DNA from: Colletotrichum lupini | Lineage: Eukaryota > Ascomycota > Sordariomycetes > Glomerellales > Glomerellaceae | Direction: 5' to 3' | Assembly: GCF_023278565.1 (NCBI RefSeq) | Contig: NC_064680.1 | Span: forward strand, 2,046,001 to 2,110,000 | Length of the DNA stretch: 64,000 nt | Part shown: one piece after another, positions 1 to 12,900 of the stretch | Position numbering within the stretch: position 1 is the first letter of the stretch | How the letters are laid out: each line of letters opens with the position of its first letter | Translations under genes and position numbers: made by a program | The notes under the pieces: model-generated | What the model saw: only the letters and a program-made list of their open reading frames with translations | Told to the model about the DNA's origin: nothing | Database searches by the model: none

Positions 1-3000
1 ATGCCTAGCCTCTTCTCCCGATTGAAGAGCAAGGACGGCTCCAAAAAGGCAAAAAAGGGCGCCAACTTTGACAATGCCGATCAGCTGCCCGCGAAGCCAA
101 AATGGGACGACGCTTTCACGAGGAAGACGGTCGAGCCCGAAGAGATCCAGGACTTGATCAGGCGTTGCACTGACGAGCTGAAAGCAAGAGGTATGTCGTT
201 TGCATCTGCCTCTGAGCTCCCACCGTCGCCTTTCTCTGAACTTCGGCCAATTGCGCCAACGGTGTACTGACATGTCACAACCTAGCCCTCGACCACCCCT
301 TTTTGCTGCTGCCGTTTAGACCTACTTCGGACCCTAGTGCGGTCCGGACCTTCATCCGCCACTTTTTCGATGGAAGCCAACCTTTGCGCGGCGAATTCTT
401 GTCGCAAGAGCTTCGCATGACTGAGCCAATGGTTTGTGAATCTTGAACACAGATTTACCACTGATATACTTACATGTCACTAGGTCATTGCTGGCGTAGT
501 TAAATGGTGCTGGAGTCGCCTTGCAGGCGGTGTTGTAGGCTGGGATGCGTACGAGCTGTTCAAAGTCGGCGAGCAAGGTATGTTGCACAAACGGACTCGG
601 CACTTCACATGAGTATTTCATGGGCACCATGGGCTGACCCGCGCATTAGACTCAAATATGGCGAGGGACTCGTTCAAAACATTCATCCCTCTGAGTGTGG
701 ATAATGGAGCTCGTTCGTGTATCATTTTCGATTTCTTCGACTTGATGTCTGCAATTGCCGCCCACAGCAAGATGAACGGATTGGGCGGACGGAAATTGTC
801 TCGGACGGCTGCCTGGTGGGCGTTCGAACACAAGGACACGGGCAGTGGCTTCGAAGGTGGTTACAAGGCATGGGCAAGGTGAGTAAAATTACCACGAGGG
901 TCGAGCAACACTAACATTCTTCAGCGCCGCTGATGCTACGAGCCATCTGTTCTTCGCCTACCTGCGATCTTTGGCCCCGCAGAAGCAGACGCAGGGCTCC
1001 ATCTCGCTGCTGCCAATGTCTCTTCAAAAATTGCTTCAGGAAACCGAGTATCCTCCCCAGAAGCCATCATTGATGCAGTCCTCTACATACAGGGTCGTTA
1101 TGATCGTGGACACCGTTTCGCCGGGCCCCTTTGCGCTACTCCGTCGAGCCAATCACTTCCAATACCGCGATGAGGACCAAGCTCTGCGCGAGTTTTCCGA
1201 GTACGAGGATCCTGTAAAGGCACTGACGGAAGAATGCCGTCGCGTCTTGAAATCGATCTCCTCCGCCAATCAGTCGCAAGTTTCCAGCTCAAAACACTCG
1301 ACGAGTTTGCGCGACGCATCCTGGTCACGCTTCGAAGACATTGGCTTCACCAGCGCTCTCGAGGACAACGACGACGACGATGACCAAGAAGCGGCAGCTG
1401 CGGCTCGCAAACCCCAGGGCTTGAGAACCACACCTGCGGCTGGCAACATGGGCTTGGGACGGCCGACTACACCTTCCTGGGCCGATTTCCTCTCGTCTGG
1501 CTTTGTGGATGACAACCCAAACAACCCGAACATGCTACTGCCGCCCGATAAGCAGTTGCCGCCCATCGAGACAGCTCAACGCCAACGGAGCTCCCAATCT
1601 CACAACCCACGCCTGGAGTCGGATCGTCTCGAGCCTGGCGAGCTAGCAAGCATTGCCCGCTTTGACCTCGACGAGAGCTTCTGGTGGGTTTGGATGAGCA
1701 GTCTTGCACCCGAAGAGACTCCCGAGAGAAAATCTGCGTTTGGCCGCTGCGCCGTGATTGAGACGACCATTAAACGTGGTCGATGGCTCGTCATGGAGGA
1801 GATGGTTGCTGGTGCCGCCCCCGAGCCTCAGGAGGGAGCCTACATTGCCGAAAAGAAGGGATTCTTCAGCTGGACAAGACGCAACAAGGGCGTCAACCGC
1901 CGTAAATCAACCGGCAAGCATACTCTTGAGAAGGGCAATAAAAAGACGGATCCCAATGTCAGTAAATCGAGCATCGGTCCCGATCAACAGGCTCGGATTC
2001 AAGCTGCTGCTCAACAGCTTCAGGCCCGTCAGCAGCAGGAGAAGCAACAGCAAATTTTGCAGGCTCGCCGAGGCCGGAATGATGAGTCGGCGAGAGAGAA
2101 GACCACCAGTGTATTCACCCTCCAGCCAGAAATCATGCGTCAGGCGTCTCCAGCGATGAAATGGGCAAACAAGTACGATAAGGAAGCGATTCGGGAGGCC
2201 TACCTGGCGAACAACACTGCTGGGCGCGGTATCGGTGTTTCCACCATGCAAAGGAAGGACAGTCAAGGCCATAACGAATACTCAAACGGCAACACCAACG
2301 GAGCGGAGCTTCGCCCGGAAGTCCCGGCCAAGTCGCCCTCGCTGCAACCACAGCCCTCGCCATTGACCCAGAGCTCACCAGGTTTCCCTCGTTCGCCATC
2401 CCCGCTTCCCCCCGGCGCGCAAGACGACGAACCTCGCATTCCATCCGAGAAGGAATCAGAGGCCCCGAGTGGTCTGCACCCGACCGACCGACTCGAGGAG
2501 GGCCGCAGTTCTCCGATGCCCCCGCCGAAGGACTCATATGACCAGGCACGGGAGAACATGTTCACCCCTGAACCGGACACCAGCCCGAAGGACAAAAAGT
2601 CCAAGAAGCTCCACAAGGAGAAGACCGGTGGAGGTGGACTTCGCAAGCTTTTTGGCCGTAACAAGAACCGGAACTCGAAACTGCCTGAGAATGCCGCCGC
2701 AGATTTGAACGGTATGCTCCAGCGCGAGACAGCAACTCCCGAGCCGCCAAAGCTTGCTCCTTCTCCTGTCCCCCAACCCGCTGCTTCAGAGTCCAATCTC
2801 CCCACACCAACACCTGCAGAGGCTTACATCACACCAATGGAGACTCCTCAACCCGCCCCAGTTGAGACCCAAGCTCACGAGCCGCAGTACGAGCCGTCCG
2901 TTGATGAATCCCTTTCTCGCGTCGATACCGACGATGCCAACGAGGCTCGGCACGAATTCTCGCGGTTTGACCAGGGCCCTCTGCAAGAGCAGCCCGCATT

Positions 3001-3429
3001 CGTCCCCGACGACGACTCCGAGGATGCTGTTCCGCCCCCTATCGCAAGACGTGCGAAGACCCCCGAACCTCCTGCGGACAACTCGTCCGCTCCGGTGTCT
3101 CCCGAGGATGGCCCTAGATCGCCGCCCGCAGTCGACCGATGGGCTCAGATCCGCAAGAACGCTGCGGATCGCGCAGCTCAACGCCAGAGCGAAGAACAGA
3201 GCCGCGGCGGATACAGCAAGACTACCGACGATGGTGACGACACAAGCGGTGAAGAGAGTAAGCCTTACCATGAAACTGAAAACCTTTGGCGTCCAAGATC
3301 TGACCATGTATAGCAATCGAATCCCGCGTAGCGCGTATTAAGGCGCGTGTTGCTGAACTGACTGGCAACATGGAGAACTCCCAAGGTCCTCCTTTGACGG
3401 GTGCCCGAACCCCTCCCGTCCGCCGTTAA
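1..3429 (+). CDS. Msb1/DUF1708-type morphogenesis protein
   Basis: Six exons join in phase: 1-190, 286-431, 484-577, 650-878, 925-3257 and 3314-3429. They give about 1035 residues. The window begins exactly at the ATG of MPSLFSRLKSKDG, so the promoter is outside. Residues about 30-400 match my knowledge of the fungal DUF1708/Msb1 N-terminal domain, a RhoGAP-like fold linked to Cdc42/Rho signalling, bud or hyphal polarity and cell-wall integrity in yeast Msb1. Recognisable stretches are ALDHPFLLLPFRPTSDP, GGVVGWDAYELFKVGE and TAAWWAFEHKDT. The C-terminal 600 residues are low-complexity: an acidic run (EDNDDDDDQE), a basic patch around RRNKGVNRRKSTGK, a Q-rich coiled stretch and long Pro/Ser-rich disorder. 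The last exon is short and ends TPPVRR. Family assignment is firm; the cellular role is inferred. Confidence 0.85.
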
Positions 3430-3970
3430 AGATTGATGGACGACATTTGAACCTCGCGATTTGAAATTCAGATTCTCTGCGTATGTTTTGAATGACTGCA
3501 GCATCCAGCATCATTACGACCAAAAAAGCGCCACCTTTTTTTCCGGTCTCTAATTCTTCGAGATACAAACGTCTCCGATTTTCAGATCCCTGGCCGGATC
3601 TAAACCCCCCTTTTCTGTCATTAGTCCCTAATACCTTTCTGCCGTCCCTTTTCGTTGCGGGTTGTTACAGAATAAGATGATACCACTAGAATAGCAAGCC
3701 GATTACGCACAATATCAATGGCAGATTTGATCCTTGAGTTAAAGAACTGATGTGAACTTTAGAACCCAGTGAGAAAAGAAAGGAGTTCCACCTTGTTTGT
3801 CATTGTTCTAAAGCCCAGCCAACGTTTATCTAGTTGCTTCCATATTTCCTAGAGCCTAGCACTCGAAACCCACATACGTGTTGTAGCCATCACTCGCCGT
3901 CATCTCTCTCTCTGTCTCTCCCCAAATCCGGGGACTACCATCCAACCGCCGTCGGTCATGATTCGACATG
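3430..3970. other. Intergenic, convergent 3' ends
   Basis: This spacer separates the 3' end of the Msb1-like gene from the 3' end of the small minus-strand gene. I see no coding signal in it. It contains a short CT-rich tract near 3901-3920 and presumably holds both 3' UTRs. Confidence 0.6.
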
Positions 3971-4249
3971 TTAGTCGCTCATCTCATCATCAGCATCAAA
4001 CTGTTCATCCATCTCAGCCTCGTCATCCGTAAAGTCGAACGAGCCGCACTTCATCCAGCGGGCCGCCACCGCGTCGATTGGGAGCCCTTCGCAGCCTTCA
4101 TAGGGCGTCCAGACGAAGGTGTCTTTCATCTCGATGAGGACGTGCGAGTAGGGGATGTGGCCGGCATCCAGGGCTTGTCTGCAGTAGGTGAGGGAGACTG
4201 CTTTGAGGCGGTTGCATAGGTTGCAGATGAATTGTTGGATGTTGCACAT
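3971..4249 (-). CDS. Small acidic hypothetical protein, 92 aa
   Basis: A single open frame of 92 residues runs from an ATG at 4249 to a stop at 3971. I do not recognise a family. The first 25 residues are helix-like and Cys-rich (MCNIQQFICNLCNRL, with C2, C9, C12 and C23). The middle holds an aromatic stretch, KDTFVWTPYEGCEG, then PIDAVAARWMKCGSFDF. The tail is strongly acidic (DDEAEMDEQFDADDEMSD). The ordered core plus acidic tail looks more like a real protein than a chance frame, and it has its own spacers on both sides. There is no signal peptide or clear membrane helix. Transcription is unproven, so confidence is moderate. Confidence 0.5.
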   Translation of the reverse strand: MCNIQQFICNLCNRLKAVSLTYCRQALDAGHIPYSHVLIEMKDTFVWTPYEGCEGLPIDAVAARWMKCGSFDFTDDEAEMDEQFDADDEMSD

Positions 4250-5354
4250 TCCTGATGGGCGGAGGTGGTGTAGTTGTTGGGGTTCTCTCGGCGCTTTTCG
4301 TTTTAGTCTGAGTTCTTTTGAAGCTGTGTGTTGGGTGTAGTGAGATATTGAAGGTTAAGGTTGGTAGTGGGTGATATCTTGTCTTCGATCCAGTGACAGG
4401 AATGAAATGGCTTGCGCATTATATATGCTAGAGACTTTGATACCAGCTTTGTAACTATGGTGATATTGGTCATGAAGGGTCCGAATCACGCCTAACGACT
4501 ATATAGACTTCTAGATATGACCGTTGTTGTCGGTGACAAGTTGCGAGACTACAGATTAGTCAACGACAAAGGGGTACGTTGAAGGCCAATGTTTCGATTT
4601 AAACTGTCTAGGGAAAATGAAAGCTGTAAGGATGGACTTCGAGACATGACGTGTATGACTTCTTGCGACAGTCGGCCTCTTCTTCTTGTTGTCAATGGAT
4701 TTCCGGCTTTGGCACTTGTACGGTGTTCCCCCTGTGTACGTCTCTGTTTTTTTTTTTTTCTTTTTATAGAAAAAGGTTGAGCGAGCTTTGATTGATCGAT
4801 TTTCGGTTCTAGTAGAGATTCAATGTCTCTGGAGCACTTCCACAGGCGAAAGCAACTCCCAAATAGCATGAACATCGAGCAAAATTTTCAGTACGCCTGT
4901 CTATTCGAATGCAAGCCCACGCCAGTGACAAGTAGGTTCCCTTGACCCATTTCACAGAAGGAGCCAATCATCGACTATCCCGGTTGAGGATGTCTACAAC
5001 TGCTACTTTACCACGCGTACCTCGGAGATGGGCTGCGTTCTGGTTTCCTAATGCGCTCGCAGACCCATGCGGTTGGAAGCACAAACATTCTCCACCAGCA
5101 GCACCTTGCCACCAACGTGCATAATTGTCTCCCAACCGAGGAAGAGAGGGGCAAACAACTTATCATCTTTCGTTTTTTCGTCTGAAAGAGACAGAGGAGG
5201 GGAAGACGAGGAGGGGTGATAAACGGGGACCGCTGCCACTCTCTCGGGTTCGTCAGCCCCTTCGTCCTTTGACGTTGTTTCCCCCCCCCATCGGACTCAT
5301 TCAAAGAGTTGAGAGAGAGATATTCGCCAATTTTGTATTCAACCAGTCGCAGCC
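4250..5354. other. Intergenic, divergent promoter region
   Basis: About 1.1 kb lies between the minus-strand small gene and the plus-strand methyltransferase. I see no supported frame. It holds a T-run near 4747-4760 and a C8 run near 5281, just before the methyltransferase leader. Promoters of both genes presumably sit here. Confidence 0.5.
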
Positions 5355-6996
5355 ATGTCTACTACCGATCAAGAGCAGCAACCTGCTGCCAACAATGGCC
5401 CTGTCATTATCGCTGATGATTTTGTGAGTTGATCGCTTATAGCCGGGTTCTTATTTCCGCTCTGCTTTCGTCACTCACCTTTCATGAAACCGCAAATATC
5501 CTGATAGTGTGTTATTCTAGAGCGCTGATGACAGCTCATCGGACCGGGCGACTGTAAGTATCCCCGCGTAACGCGACAACGCCATAGATTTTGAATGTCT
5601 TATACTGAATCATCGGCTTCTCAGAGCGTTGCATCTTCAAGCACTAGCTTGGCAAGCTCAATCCTCAACCACCGCATCGAGAACGGCAGGACATACCACC
5701 GATACAAAGACGGTCGTGAGTATCTGATCCACCGCATGACCCGGAGGTCGCTTCCTTGCGTTGACCTCGTCCGCTAACGTGGCGTAGAATACAGCTACCC
5801 GAACGATGAGAAGGAAGCCGACAGGCTGGGTAAGTCGTGATAGGAAATACATCTCAACGTACTCCTGACATGGGTAACTAATAAATCACAGATCTGCAGC
5901 ACAACGTCTTCCTCCTGACCCTCGACTATAGGCTCGGCCTCGCACCCATCGCCCAGCCCGAGGCCAAGGTAGGCCGCGTGCTTGACGTGGGCACTGGCAC
6001 CGGACTCTGGTGCGTCGAATTCGGTGACGAACATCCCGACGCCGAGGTACATTTCCGCTCTTGCTACTTTGACTCAGTCTCTGGCTGTAAGAACGTCCGT
6101 GAGGTTTGCTGATTTGCTGCTTTGTTTAGGTTGTTGGTATCGATCTGTCTCCTGCACAAACTCAATTGTAGGAACTGTCTTTACTTTCCTTCTCAAATAG
6201 GCGGTAGTCAGTTGTGCTCATGTTCTCTCTTATAGCGTCCCGCCCAACGTCAAGTTCGAGGTTGATGACCTCGAGGAACCCTGGACATACCACACCAAAT
6301 TCGACTACATCCACACCCGCGCAATGACCTCGAGCATCTCCGACTGGAGAAGATTCTTCAAACAATCATACGAGTAAAGCAGCATCTCATAGTTCCCCCT
6401 TAGTTAACCCCCCGACCACGAAAAACTAATCAAAATACCCCACCCCGACAGCTTCCTCGAACCAGGCGGCTACCTCGAGCTCCAAGAAGGCCACATGCGC
6501 CCCGAATGCGACGACGGCACCCTCAAGCCCGACAGCCCCCTCGTCGAATGGGTCGACCGTCTCGAGGAGGCCTGCAACATCTTTGGCCGCCCCTTTGTCG
6601 ACTGCCCCAGTCTCAGGCCCCTCCTCGAAGAAGTCGGCTTCGAGGACGTCGTCGTCACAAAGTACAAGTGGCCGCTCAACGCGTGGCCCAAGGACCCGCA
6701 CTACCGCGAGCTGGGTATCTGGACGCTCGAGAACATGCTCGAGGGGCTCGAGGCGTGGAGCATGGCGCCGTTTACGCGGGCGCTCGAGTGGACAAAGGAG
6801 GAGGTGAATGTGTTTTTGATTGGGGTGAGGAATGAGTTGAAGAACAAGAACGTGCATGGATACATTGCCGTGTAAGTCCACTCTCCAAGTCCGACTTCTT
6901 GGCTTTTCTTGCAAGTGCTAATAGAAACTTGACAGGTACATTATTCACGCGAGAAAGCCGCTCAAGGAGACTGAGGAGAATAGAGAAGCATCTTGA
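5355..6996 (+). CDS. SAM-dependent methyltransferase, TAM/LaeA-like
   Basis: Nine exons join in phase: 5355-5423, 5521-5553, 5625-5715, 5788-5829, 5892-6046, 6130-6167, 6236-6373, 6452-6871 and 6936-6996, giving about 348 residues. The start is MSTTDQEQQPAANNGPVI. The first 55 residues are Ser/Asp-rich and probably disordered. The Rossmann SAM-binding motif I is clear at about residue 108 (VLDVGTGTGLWCVEFGD), followed by EVVGIDLSP and the acidic post-motif VDDLEEPW. Motif-III-like FLEPGGYLELQE follows. This is the layout of the large fungal TAM (trans-aconitate methyltransferase-like) family, which includes LaeA and Velvet-interacting enzymes. The substrate cannot be read from sequence. The gene is unusually rich in introns: eight in 1.6 kb. 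No secondary-metabolite genes flank it, so a cluster role is not supported. Confidence 0.88.
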
Positions 6997-7797
6997 GAGT
7001 GATGGGGGCGGTCTGGTTCCAAAGTAGCCTTGAAGGGGGCTCTGGGGTAGGGGTTTTTTCATCTTATAGTAGTTAACTGGCGATAATCATGTTGGATGCT
7101 ATAATGAGACACGAGTTCCACGTAGCACGTGAAGTAAACCCGCACCCGATGTCTTTACCCCGAGGCTTGTTAGTGTAATGATCCCGGCGAGTCAAGCTGG
7201 AAGTTGCAACCTCCTTCTAAGCCCCGTCCAGCGTTCAGTCGTTGCTTTCAGAGGACGGAGGGAGGAGGAGGAATTTTCAGCCCTAGATATGGGTAGAAAG
7301 CGATGTGGCATGTGGAGAATTTCAGGAAACGTAGACGATAGCTGCGGTATGTTCTCGATTCGATGCCATGCGAAGAGGAGAGAAACAATAATAGGCGGAC
7401 TATGAAAAGAGCATTCCCACTGGCTACTTCGAAACTTGCAACAATCAATGGCACCTTTGCAGCCCTTCGTCTTGTGTGGACATGTATGGACGGCTTTGAA
7501 CTGATTACCGGCACTACAGCGGAAGTCATTCGGAACCTACACGGCCGCCCAGACGGCGTCAAGTCAATTATGGTCATATATGTCACATGGAGAAAAGACA
7601 ATCAAGTGAACAGAGAGTTTGGAGTTCCATTGAATCCAAGAGACTACAACATGTATCTATGAATACATTCCCGAGATGTGAGAAAAATGCCCAAATTCAA
7701 AAAAGCGCGCCAATGCGCACCCGTTACTCCGGTTATCACTGTTTTACCCAAAGCCAAGATTCCGTCGTGCGCTCGTCGTAGATGATCGTCTCAAAAT
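6997..7797. other. Intergenic, convergent 3' ends
   Basis: About 800 bp lies between two convergent genes. Open frames exist (for example 7363-7662, +), but none shows a recognisable domain or splice continuation. I treat the interval as non-coding, mainly 3' UTR. Confidence 0.5.
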
Positions 7798-9923
7798 TTA
7801 CAGCTCCAAACTCGGCGTCTGGCCCTTGACGCGGCCAATCACCTGCTGTGGTGCGTACTTGGGGATAACCTCGTCGTCGTGCAGCATCTCAAACTCCTCG
7901 GTGGCGTCGCGGCCCATGAAGTTCATGATGGCCTGGGGTCCACCGGGGTGCTCCTCGAGCCAGTTTGAGAGATCCATCACAACACCCTTGACGACGACCC
8001 ACAGGTCCTCCTTGGTGTTGTGCTTGGCAACCTCCTCCATAGAGAACTCCTTCTCGGGAACGGAAAACTCCTTGGGGTTGTTGGGCTTGGAAGCCTTCTG
8101 GCCGTCCGCCTTCTCGGGCGTGGGGCCGGCGGCCGATGTGGTCTGCTGGGCAGGGATACCCTGGCCACCGGAGCCACCACCGTTGTTCCAGTCGATCGTG
8201 ACGCGACCAGGCTGGGCGGGGTCCAGGTGCAGTGAGATCTGGCCGAGACGGGAGGTGGCACCTCCTACGCCGTTAAGAGCCTGCTGGAAGAGGTAGTTGC
8301 TAGCGGTGTCACCGGCAACACGGCCGTAAACGACACAGCCAAGTAGGGAAGAACCACCGAGACGGTTGGCACCGTGAACGCCACCAGCAAGCTCACCGCA
8401 GGCGAACAGACCGTCAAAGGGCTTCTGCTCGCTGTTCAAGACCTGGGCCTTGTCGTTGATCTCGATACCGCCCATGGTGAAGTGGAGAACAGGCTCCATC
8501 AGCGCGACGTGGAAGTCATCGTTGATGTCGACGGGCAGGTTGTGGAAGAACTTCTTGCCCCAAGGGTCCTTCTGCTTGCCATCGGCAATGGCGTTGTAGG
8601 TGGTGAAGGTCTTCTGGAGGTGGTCGGGGGAGCAGCCAATTTCCTTGGCCAGCTCGGCACCGGTCATCTTCTTCATCAGACCACGGCCAGAGTAGTGGCG
8701 AGTGTGGAAGTCAAGGACCTTGGAGGCCTTGGAGTTGAGAATGAGTCTGATGGGGAACTTGTTCTTGTCCTTCTCCTTCCACATCATGCCGGAGACATAG
8801 TCACGGTGACCAAGCTCGTCGCAGAAACGGTCACCGTCGGCGTTGAGAAGGAGACCACCCTCACCACGAAGGGCCTCAGCAGCCAAGAACTTCCACTTGG
8901 AGCCGGGGTCCTTGGGGTCAACCAGACCGGTAGGGTGGACCTGGACCTTGTCCATGTCAATACCGTTACCGCCGATGGCCATGACCATCTTCTGACCGTC
9001 ACCAGTGGCGTGGGTGCCGTTGGTGGTGGCGAGGCCGAAGGTATCGGGACGGTGCTTCTTGAGTAGGGAGGTCTCGCCAAAGTCGGCAGCGTAACCACCG
9101 GTGGCAAGAATGACGGGTCCGTCAACCTTTTGCTCCTCGCCGTTGAACTCGTATGAAACACCAGTGATGGTGTTGCCGTCCTTGTTCAGGCCGGTAACGC
9201 GGGCCTTCTTGATGATCTCGACACGCTCGGGCTCGGTCTCGGCGAGCTCCTCGAGTCTCTGCATGAGCGCATATGTGATGGCCATACCAGGGAACTTGGC
9301 ATCGTGACCACGGTGGGTACGGGGCTGGGAGTGACCTCTGTAGGATAGGTTAGAACCTGAGGAACCTTGCACATTGGACTTCTGCGATCGACTTACCCTA
9401 ACCGCGAAACGAGAGTAAGGTCCAGATTGAAGACATCCTGAAGCCATTCGACGGCGGCAGCGGACTTGTAGGTAAGGACCTTGATGAGGTCGGGGCGGGC
9501 CTTGTCACGAGCAGACTTGAGGGTATCATCATAGAATTGCTTGACGCTGTCGGCAATTCCGGTGTCGACCTGTGTCCGCGTCAAGGCACCGTTGATGCCA
9601 GAAGTGGCCTTTGTGGAGTTGCCTCCGAAGAAGCCTGTAGAGTAGGAGCGTAAGCTTTGCGACAATCACAAGCAGCATGGCAGTCATAGGTTTATTAGAC
9701 TTACCCTGCTTGTCGAGAACGACAACGTTGCCTCCTGCGAGGTAGATGGTATGCGCGGCACTCAAGCCGGACACTGGCAGCACGGATTAGCATGTGAGCA
9801 GGTAAGACGAGGCCGAGATTGGCCGCGGCAGAGAGAGTGGTAAGACTGAGAGGCGAAGGTGGGAGCAGGAAGGGGTTGAGGTAACTTACGACCACCGCCA
9901 ACGACGATAACTCTGGGTGCCAT
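7798..9923 (-). CDS. osm1: Soluble fumarate reductase with C-terminal cytochrome b5 domain
   Basis: Four exons join in phase on the minus strand: 9923-9890, 9773-9705, 9634-9397 and 9337-7798, giving about 626 residues. The N terminus MAPRVIVVGGG continues as LSGLSAAHTIYLAGG, the FAD dinucleotide-binding motif, then VVVLDKQ. FRDS-type landmarks follow: NSTKATSGINGA, HDAKFPGMAITYALM, VILATGGYAADFGE, VQVHPTGLVDPKDP, LRGEGGLLLNADG, HYSGRGLMKKMTG and GGVHGANRLGGSSLLGC. After a Gly/Pro/Ala linker (around NNGGGSGGQGIP) comes a cytochrome b5 fold with haem ligands His577 in EEHPGG and His600 in EMLHDDEV. Yeast Osm1/Frd1 proteins reduce fumarate irreversibly to reoxidise FADH2; the b5 extension suggests a different electron donor. 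No signal or targeting peptide is visible, so a cytosolic location is inferred. Confidence 0.93.
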
Positions 9924-12900
9924 TTTGATTGATGTGATAATATTGATGCGCTCCAAAGGACAGGATGGAGAACAAACAAAGAAGATGGGGAAAGAGAAAG
10001 TTGGTGGGGGAGGAGGAGAGTTTGGATGGAGAGGTTTAAGAAGAAAACGAGAAGAGGAGCGGTGCCTTTCGTCTTGTTGCTACGCCGAGGGAAGATGGGG
10101 ACAAAGGCACAAGGACGACGCGGGTCTGGGGCCGAAGGCAGGTGCAGGTGGTAGTGGTATCCGCTCCGCAAGGGACCTGGGGGGGTATACTTCGTACCGT
10201 ATGGTACGGTGCAGTGGGACAGTGGTACATACCTTACGGAGACGACTCGTTCTGGTTGCGTGAGGTGGTGCGCGCAGATGGGAGGGAGTGGCAGAAAGGT
10301 CGCTGACACGGCGATTCGTGAGCCGAGGTCGAAGCGCCGGTGGGAAAAGCAGAAACCAGGGGGGGCAACTTCGCACTGGGGACTTCCATGGCACACGAGT
10401 CCACGACTGGGCTTGCCCGCGGTGCTAGTGAGTTTTGGGCCGAGTTTGGGTCAGAGACTCAGAGTTGGGGGTCGGGGAAAGGGACGGTCTGGGGCCCTGG
10501 GGGAGGAGAATTGGCGTCACTAAATGGGGGGGAGGCAGATGAACGTACCAGTAAGAATGAGCCTTTTGGTCAAGCGGTGGCAGTGGTCCGAGGAACAATG
10601 GGACACCTTTTTTTTCTTAGGTACAGGTGTGGGGAAGCCGAGAGCGACGAGAGAGATGGAATCTCAATTGAGTCTTGTCTTCCATGTGCAGTTTATTTCC
10701 CCAACTGCGCATCGTGAGAAAAGTTTCCTCCATGTTGTGTCTATCAACTACGAACAGGCAATTGCGTCCGGTCTGCGGAGGGCATTGCAACTGAACTGCT
10801 CCTCTAGCATGAAGAGACCCCAGACACTCGTTGGCTTCTCGCAGTAATTCTGGCCGAGACTGGGCCCGCGTTCGCTTTCCTCGGTGCGGTGGTGGACCGC
10901 GACCTGCAAAACTGGGGGAAACTGTGGGGGATGTTCTAAAAGTCTCGAATTCCCCGTCTGGCTACTAAAGGTTCCCCGTCTATTACTGAGGTACCTCTGC
11001 GCTCCGTTTACCGAGCTGACCAACGGAAGGGAGGGCATTACAGAGTAGACATGTTGAAGCCGTTTGACCCAGAAATCTCAAAAGATGCACTTGAGGCTCT
11101 CTCGAGAAGGGATGGCAGACCGGTTCACCTGCCACGCCTGCGCCAGCCTTAGCTCCAACTGTGTAGGTAAGTACACTTTCACGAGTCAAATTGTTGGAGT
11201 AAGCTGCCGCAGAAAAGGCCATGAAGAATTTTGTGACAGTTTCAGGACTTTTGGAGCCGTCCATCGTTCGCCTCTGACATGTGAAGGCCACTCATCTACC
11301 ACTTCCACCCAAGGTGCATCCAAGGTCACGGGCTTGCCCTCGTGCTCGAGCTCATGCAGCTGACTGAACCTCGAACCGCCTGTCTTCCCATCTGAGAGGC
11401 TACCAAAACTAAACGTCTGCCGTCGAATCTCTAACCAGCACTTGGCGTCCCGTCGCCTTCCCGCTCTCCCCACAACCTTGGGTGCGTACCACATGCCTCG
11501 TGTCAACAAGGTGAACGGGTAATCGACATCTTTCACGGGCATAAACCCGCCGCCTGCGATGCCCCATGCCATGGGACACGTTCCAAAACCCTTCTCCAGC
11601 CCCTTCTGCCCCTCAAGACTGTGCGGCTGCATTGAGGCTGCGGCTGGTCGAGCGCAATTCTCAAGGCGCCGTCGAATCTTCACGAGTGTAGCTACGTGCA
11701 AGAGAGGCATAGCCACCACGTACTGTGTAGGACTGTAGATACCGTTGTCTCACTAGGCCCCCTCCCACCTAATCCCCCACACAAGAGGTGCAGGTCAGAT
11801 GATTGACCGGTCCGGAACTTTTAGCACCTGACCGAGGATCTACTCGCATTGCCGTCCCCTCTTTTCCCTTGCCGCTGCTGGGCGACCACTTTCGGCCTGC
11901 ATTCCAGTCCAGCTTGTTCCTCCGCACTCGTACGAATATAGTCGAATACACAGTAGTACAGTACAAATCCCCTTCCTCTCACGGGCCATTTCCGGCTCCA
12001 AGGACTTCTTTTTCGGAGTCGTGCTTGAGGGCTGGTACTGGGCTGACTGGGCTGGTCTGGGGAACCCAGGCCGTACATCTTTTTTTCGCATGTGAAAGGG
12101 GGCATTCTTGGGGGAAAGCGGCAGGACGGAGCAAAAGCCTAGATGTGTCAGGTGCTCAAGCTTCTTTGACCGCAAAAACCCCCCCATACAGAAACTTGCC
12201 ACCTATCCCATCGACTTGGTTTCCAATTCAGCCTCTCATGATTCATGAGAAGCTTTATTGAATCCTGAGGATAATAAAAACTAAACTATTGGTACAATTG
12301 CTAGTGGTGGCCTTGCATCGTTTTTGGTCGCTGATTGCTGAGGCATAGGGTTCTCCCAGCCAGTCTTTCTCGTTCAAATGCAGCAATAATTCCCGACTGC
12401 CCCGACTGCCGTTTCGCGCATCCTCACCTCAACTCACCTGTGCCAGAAGGAAACCCGCGGATTGAGAAAAGTGTGGGGAACGGCTGCCCGTCTCCGCAAT
12501 CGCTCCCTTCTGTGAGACAAAATAGTAGAGAATACCTGGGGTTATTGGGCTGCCGTCTTCGGTGTATCTCGGCGAGTGCGCTCATCCGTCGGCAACGCAG
12601 GAACGAAAGATAGAACTCGCTTCCGCATCGTGAAGGCATCTTCGGAAAGTAAGCGTTTTGCGACTTGCCTCGTTGATCGAGCATCACGTGGTGTGAGGCG
12701 GTTGCGCCCTTGCTGCTGGTTTGGTGTGCCTTGCAGCGAGCAAGGTACCTTACCACAAACGAGTCACAGGTGTTCCTGCTGGCGGAGAGCACCGCGCTGC
12801 GCAGCATCGGAGCATGGGTGATGTCATCCTATCATGCAGCCAATCGTCGCCCTTAGATTTCCAAAAATCTGGTCCCGTGGGGAAAATCCAAGGCCGCGAA

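Noticed and set aside
8374..9066. 230-codon frame antisense to the fumarate reductase gene
   Set aside because: A codon-bias shadow. The minus-strand gene has full motif support.
5355..9923. Functional cluster of the methyltransferase with the fumarate reductase
   Set aside because: The genes are convergent with separate promoters, and no pathway link is evident.
11186..11719. 177-codon frame on the minus strand
   Set aside because: No recognised family and an uneven composition, so it is left as intergenic.
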